From contig JAVYAJ010000049.1 of assembly GCA_032229885.1 (NCBI GenBank), positions 1-9,877 on the forward strand: 9,877 nt of DNA, given 5' to 3'. Shown in pieces: positions 6,162 through 9,877 of this stretch. Position numbers and translations under genes: made by a program. Position 1 is the stretch's first letter. Each line of letters starts with the position of its first letter. This DNA comes from Anammoximicrobium sp032229885. Its GTDB lineage: Bacteria > Planctomycetota > Planctomycetia > Pirellulales > Pirellulaceae. The notes beneath the pieces were generated by a model that was given only the letters and a program-made list of their open reading frames with translations, had not been told where the DNA came from and did not search any database.

Positions 6162-6818
6162 TCAATCGCGCGCCGCGCCGTGGGCGGGCTGGCCGCGCGC
6201 CGGAAACAGGCTCTGCCAAAACCGATCGATCTGAGCGTACAGTTGCTCGCGACTCGTCGCGTTGCCGAACGTCGTGTCCGCGCGACGACGTTTGACTTCG
6301 ACGCTCTCCTGCGCGGCTTCGCGCGCTGAAAAATCGGTTTCCGTCCACCCGCGACGCCGCGCTCGGGCGAGCCGAATCGACCGCGGGGCATCCACGAAAA
6401 TGATCCGTTGGCACAGCCGATCCCAGCCCGCTTTGAGCATTACCGGAGCGTCGAGCACCGCCGCCGCGACGCTTTGACCGCGCAGTTCAGCCAGGCGTTC
6501 GCACAGTCGATGCCCGATTCGCGGGTGAGTCAGCCCCTCCAAATACGCTAGATCTCGAGTGCTCTCCGGACCTGTTGCAAAGACAATTTCGGCGAGCTTT
6601 CGTCGGTCGATCTCGCCTGCCGAATCCATTACTCGCTGGCCCCAGCGGCGTTGCACCGCCTGCCTCACCGCCGCTTCGCGCAATACCTCGTGCCCCAGGC
6701 GGTCCGCGTCCAACACCTCGGCGCCCAGCCATCCCAAACGCTGGGAAACCTCGCTCTTGCCGCTCGCCACGCCGCCCAAGATCCCAATCACGACGAGCGT
6801 CGTGTCCGTCGTGGTCAT
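6162..6818 (-). CDS. coaE: dephospho-CoA kinase
   Basis: A 218-residue P-loop kinase that phosphorylates the 3' hydroxyl of dephospho-CoA with ATP, the last step of coenzyme A synthesis. Walker A is GGVASGKS (15-22), followed by the DAD substrate motif (D37, D39) and RLGHEVL. THPRI (97-101) and the core strand VLDAPVMLKAGWD (121-133) follow; the latter is the counterpart of the PLLFE region, with lysine at the usual glutamate position. The arginine-rich lid (RLARARRRGW) and KRRRAD..FGN (177-186) complete the fold. It is slightly longer than most CoaE, with a short Ala/Gly-rich tail. ATG 6818 overlaps the polA stop as ATGA, the classic arrangement of translational coupling; a TTG eight codons upstream lies within polA and is less likely. 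It is followed by the 196-bp rho leader. Secure. Confidence 0.95.
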   Translation of the reverse strand: MTTTDTTLVVIGILGGVASGKSEVSQRLGWLGAEVLDADRLGHEVLREAAVRQAVQRRWGQRVMDSAGEIDRRKLAEIVFATGPESTRDLAYLEGLTHPRIGHRLCERLAELRGQSVAAAVLDAPVMLKAGWDRLCQRIIFVDAPRSIRLARARRRGWTETDFSAREAAQESVEVKRRRADTTFGNATSREQLYAQIDRFWQSLFPARGQPAHGAARD

Positions 6819-9800
6819 GGCCAAGGCTCGCAATCCGCCCAATTGGCGCCGACCTTGACGTCCGCCCGTAGCGCCACGGTCAGTCGCTCGGCCGATTCCA
6901 TCTCTCGGCGGACCAACCTTGCCAAAGGCTCGATTTCCTCGCTCGGTGCTTCCAACACCAACTCGTCATGTATCTGCAACAACAGTCGGGCCCGCAACTT
7001 GTCGTGCTTCATGCCGCCGTGGACTTGAATCATCGCCCGCTTGATCAAGTCGGCCGCGGACCCTTGAATCACTGTGTTGATGGCAATTCGCTCAGGTAGG
7101 TTCCTCTGCCGTGAATCGCCGATCGATGAGAGGTCGCGTATGCCTCGGACAGCTCGTCGCCGCCCCAGGATCGTCTTAACATAACCGTTTTTTCGACATT
7201 CCGCTAGGGTCCTTTGAATAAAGTCTTCTACGCCCGGATAGCGAGCAAAGTAGGCGTCGATGAATTCGGCGGCTTGCGCCTTCTCGATGTTCAATGCCTT
7301 GGCCAACCCAAACGGGCTCTGGCCGTAGATCACGCCAAAGTTGACCGCTTTGGCCGCCTGCCGCTGGGCACGGGTCACCTGCGAGAGCGGAACACCGTAA
7401 ATCTGGCTGGCCACAGTGGCATGGATGTCCTCGTCGGCGGCAAAGGCCTGCTGCAACGCCCGATCACCGGAAAAATGCGCCAAAATCCGCAACTCGATCT
7501 GCGAATAATCCGCCGCAATCAATTTCCAACCGGGCTCGCCGGCCACGAACGCGGCCCGGATCTGGCGGCCGTCTTCGGTCCGCGCCGGGATGTTCTGCAG
7601 GTTGGGCTCGGTCGAGCTGAGCCGCCCCGTGGCCGCGACGTCCTGTCGGAACGAGGTATGGATGCGGCCGGTCCGCGGATGAATCAGTCCGAGCAACGAA
7701 TCGACGTAGGTGCTGCACAGCTTGCCGTAGTGTCGGTATTCGATGACTTTGGCCGGCAGAGGATGCAGCTCGGCCAATTTCTCCAAGACGCCCACGTCGG
7801 TGCTAGCGCCCGTTTTGGTCTGCTTGCCCGGCGGCAGCCCTAGATCCGTGAACAGGACTTTGGCCAACTGGGCCGGCGAGTTGATGTTGAAGTCGCCGCC
7901 AGCTAGTTGATGGATCTCGCGGGCCAACTGTTCCATCCGCGTCGCGAACCGCTCGCCGGACCGCTCGAGCGCGCGCCGATCGACGGCGATCCCGTTGAAC
8001 TCCATCTCGGCCAAGACATCGATCAACGGCATCTCCAGATCGCGAAACAGCGGCATCAAGCCATCGGCGTGCAACCGGGGCCCCAGTGCGTCCCCGATGC
8101 GCAGCGGAAGGTCCACACGCTCGACGGCACGAGCGGCAGCCAGCGCCGTCGGCGCCTGGTCCATGCGACTGCGCGATTTGCCAACTCCCAACACCTGGTC
8201 GATCTTGACCGCGACGTACCCGAGATGGCGCTTGGCCAGATTGCCTAAACCGTGGGTGCGCTCGCCCGGGTCCAACAAATAGGCGGCCACCATCGTGTCG
8301 AACGCGGCACCCCGCACGTGAATGTCGACCGATCGCAAAACAACCAAGGCCCGCTTCAAGTCGTGGCCGACCTTCTCGATCCTCGGGTCTTCCAAGATCG
8401 GACGCAGGGCAGCGTGAACCAACTCCGGCCCCAGCGTCGGATCGCCTGCCGGCGCACGGATGGGAATGTAGTACGCTTCGTTCGGCTGCCACGCGAACGC
8501 ATAGCCCACAACCTCGGCCCACCGCGGATTGCTCGCGTTCGTCTCGACGTGCAGCGCGATCTGCCGCTGTTGGGAAAGCCGCTCGATGAAATGGGTGAAA
8601 TCCTGCGCCGTGGCGACGATGTGACAAACAGGACGGACGGGCCCCTCAGCCGGCAACGGGCCAGGGGGCGTCGCAGGGATCTCATCGGGCGCCGCGGATG
8701 CCGCAGCGACCGCCGGCGAGTCGACCAAGTCCGCGCGGCCAGATGTCTCGGCGGCGGGCGTCGCGGAATCGGGCGGTCCTAAAGACGTGCGCACGCGGCG
8801 AACTCGCTCGATCATCCGTCTAAAATCGAACTCGCGACACAGCCGCTCGACCGCGGCTAGATCAAACGGTCGAGGGCGTGCCGCGTCCCAGTCGAGCTCC
8901 AACGGAAGATCGTCGACCAGCGCCACCAGCGTCCGGCTGAGCAAGGCTGTCTGGCGGCCGTTCAACAAGTTTTCTCGACGCGCCGGACCCGCAATTTCCC
9001 CGGCGTGATCGAGCACGTTGTCCAGCGTCTGGTACTTGCCGAGCAGGTCGCGGGCGATCTTGGGGCCGATCAGCGGTATCCCCGGCACGTTGTCCACGCT
9101 ATCCCCGACCAACGCCTGGAAGTCCACGACCTGATCGGCGCGGACGCCCCATTCCTCCCACAGCGCAGCCGCGTCGAAAACTTGGTCTCGACGGAGGTTG
9201 TACAGTTTGATGCGATCGGTGATCAGTTGCCGGAGGTCTTTGTCGCTGCTGACGAGATAGCACGCGTACCCGGCGCGCTCGGCGCGCCGAGCCAGCGTGG
9301 CGAGCACATCGTCGGCCTCGTAGCCGGCCAGTTCCACCGCAGGAATTCCCAACGCGGCGATCACTTGGCGAATCCGCGGGATCTGTGCCTGCAAATCGGC
9401 CGGCATCTCGGCGCGGCCGGCCTTGTACTCCGGATATAGCTCGTCGCGAAACGTGCCGCCAGGGCAGTCAAACGCACACGCCAGGAAATCGGGTCTTTTC
9501 TTTTCCAGCAAGTCGAGCAGGTCGCGCATAAAGCCGTGGATCGCTGCCACGGGCTGCCCGTCGGGCCCCGTCATCTCAGGCAGGGCATGAAAGACCTGAA
9601 AAATGAGCGAAAAAGCATCGACCAAATAGACGGTCTGGGTGCGATCGGCCCGAGTGCCGTCGAGCTCGCTGTGCCCCATCGGCGAGTACGGCGCTCGATC
9701 GCCGGCAATCCGCCCCGGCTCGCGCGTGACATCACCCTCGTCGGACGGTGCTGGCGCAGACGACACTGGCGCAGACGACACTGGCACGGGCGATGCTGGC

Positions 9801-9877
9801 ACGGGCGATGCTGGCACGGGCGATGCTGGCACGGGCGATGCTGGCACGGGCGATGCTGGCACGGGCGATGCTGGCAC
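6815..9877 (-). CDS. polA: DNA polymerase I with a degenerate proofreading domain; N-terminus uncertain
   Basis: Pol I removes RNA primers and fills gaps in lagging-strand synthesis and repair. The frame is open to the right edge (1,020+ codons); the best in-window start is ATG 9679, giving 954 residues (used for numbering), close to the usual length, but it has no good ribosome binding site. The 5'-nuclease domain (17-300) has D21, D71, EADD (121-124), DKD (146-148) and D193/D196 intact. A Pro/Ala-rich linker (about 300-350) follows. The 3'-5' exonuclease-like domain (351-545) has lost most catalytic residues: HVET (377-380) replaces DTET, A444 replaces the second Asp, and R517 and R521 replace the Tyr and last Asp. 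The polymerase domain is intact: motif A DYSQIELR (724-731), motif B R773/K777/F781/Y785, motif C HDE (904-906). Upstream of ATG 9679 the same frame continues through 15-bp repeats encoding VPASP. It overlaps coaE by 4 bp. Identity very secure, start not. Confidence 0.95.
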   Translation of the reverse strand: MPASPVPASPVPASPVPASPVPASPVPASPVPVSSAPVSSAPAPSDEGDVTREPGRIAGDRAPYSPMGHSELDGTRADRTQTVYLVDAFSLIFQVFHALPEMTGPDGQPVAAIHGFMRDLLDLLEKKRPDFLACAFDCPGGTFRDELYPEYKAGRAEMPADLQAQIPRIRQVIAALGIPAVELAGYEADDVLATLARRAERAGYACYLVSSDKDLRQLITDRIKLYNLRRDQVFDAAALWEEWGVRADQVVDFQALVGDSVDNVPGIPLIGPKIARDLLGKYQTLDNVLDHAGEIAGPARRENLLNGRQTALLSRTLVALVDDLPLELDWDAARPRPFDLAAVERLCREFDFRRMIERVRRVRTSLGPPDSATPAAETSGRADLVDSPAVAAASAAPDEIPATPPGPLPAEGPVRPVCHIVATAQDFTHFIERLSQQRQIALHVETNASNPRWAEVVGYAFAWQPNEAYYIPIRAPAGDPTLGPELVHAALRPILEDPRIEKVGHDLKRALVVLRSVDIHVRGAAFDTMVAAYLLDPGERTHGLGNLAKRHLGYVAVKIDQVLGVGKSRSRMDQAPTALAAARAVERVDLPLRIGDALGPRLHADGLMPLFRDLEMPLIDVLAEMEFNGIAVDRRALERSGERFATRMEQLAREIHQLAGGDFNINSPAQLAKVLFTDLGLPPGKQTKTGASTDVGVLEKLAELHPLPAKVIEYRHYGKLCSTYVDSLLGLIHPRTGRIHTSFRQDVAATGRLSSTEPNLQNIPARTEDGRQIRAAFVAGEPGWKLIAADYSQIELRILAHFSGDRALQQAFAADEDIHATVASQIYGVPLSQVTRAQRQAAKAVNFGVIYGQSPFGLAKALNIEKAQAAEFIDAYFARYPGVEDFIQRTLAECRKNGYVKTILGRRRAVRGIRDLSSIGDSRQRNLPERIAINTVIQGSAADLIKRAMIQVHGGMKHDKLRARLLLQIHDELVLEAPSEEIEPLARLVRREMESAERLTVALRADVKVGANWADCEPWP
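9752..9877. repeat. 15-bp tandem repeat array at or before the polA start
   Basis: Eight full 15-bp units and a partial one reach the right edge. Two are TGGCGCAGACGACAC (9752-9781) and six are identical TGGCACGGGCGATGC (9782-9871). In the polA frame they read VSSAP and VPASP. They lie 73 bp upstream of ATG 9679, so they are either a disordered proline-rich N-terminal extension of Pol I or an untranslated upstream array, depending on where translation starts. The array continues out of the window. Confidence 0.95.

Noticed and set aside
5966..6391. Upstream extension of the rho frame into coaE
   Set aside because: It runs through the leader and antiparallel to no domain of Rho, overlapping coaE in another frame. 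The AGGAG before ATG 5965 settles the start.

Overview
This GC-rich window most likely comes from a planctomycete (Planctomycetota, probably a Pirellulales-type lineage). I infer this from the style of the Pol I N-terminus (VDAFSLIFQVFHALPEM), from a small protein starting MAKFYVESG that I recall as typical of the group, and from the minus-strand order polA-coaE-rho-ribH-nusB-ftsY. That order places replication and repair, coenzyme A synthesis, transcription termination, riboflavin synthesis, antitermination and SRP targeting side by side. No database was available, so all family calls rest on motifs read directly.

Layout, left to right. Positions 1-264 (minus) hold the first 88 codons of a secreted protein made of 13 five-residue repeats (DQSKP then DQCKP); it runs off the left edge. 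A 399-bp divergent spacer (265-663) has a good extended -10 promoter facing right and a weaker one facing left. Positions 664-1794 (plus) encode an exported GH99/WbsX-like protein that keeps a NE-x-x-E-G motif. After a 171-bp spacer with two GC-rich hairpins, 1966-2247 (plus) encodes a 93-residue conserved-looking hypothetical protein. It converges on the housekeeping block at 2248-2338.

The housekeeping block is entirely on the minus strand and is read from right to left: polA (6815 to beyond 9877), coaE (ATGA overlap with polA), a 196-bp leader with a perfect 7-bp hairpin, rho, ribH (13 bp after rho), a 273-bp spacer with a degenerate 15-bp tandem repeat, nusB, and ftsY (5 bp after nusB). 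There are probably three transcription sub-units: polA-coaE, rho-ribH and nusB-ftsY.

The most interesting points are these. (1) The DNA polymerase I has intact 5'-nuclease and polymerase active sites, but four of the five classical proofreading residues are replaced. (2) Three separate 15-bp tandem arrays lie at both window ends and between ribH and nusB. They share the skeleton CGG-N7-TGG-N2 in one orientation; one clearly encodes protein, one probably does not, and one may extend the N-terminus of Pol I. (3) The secreted DQSKP/DQCKP repeat protein appears to have gained a cysteine in every newer unit by a single-base change.
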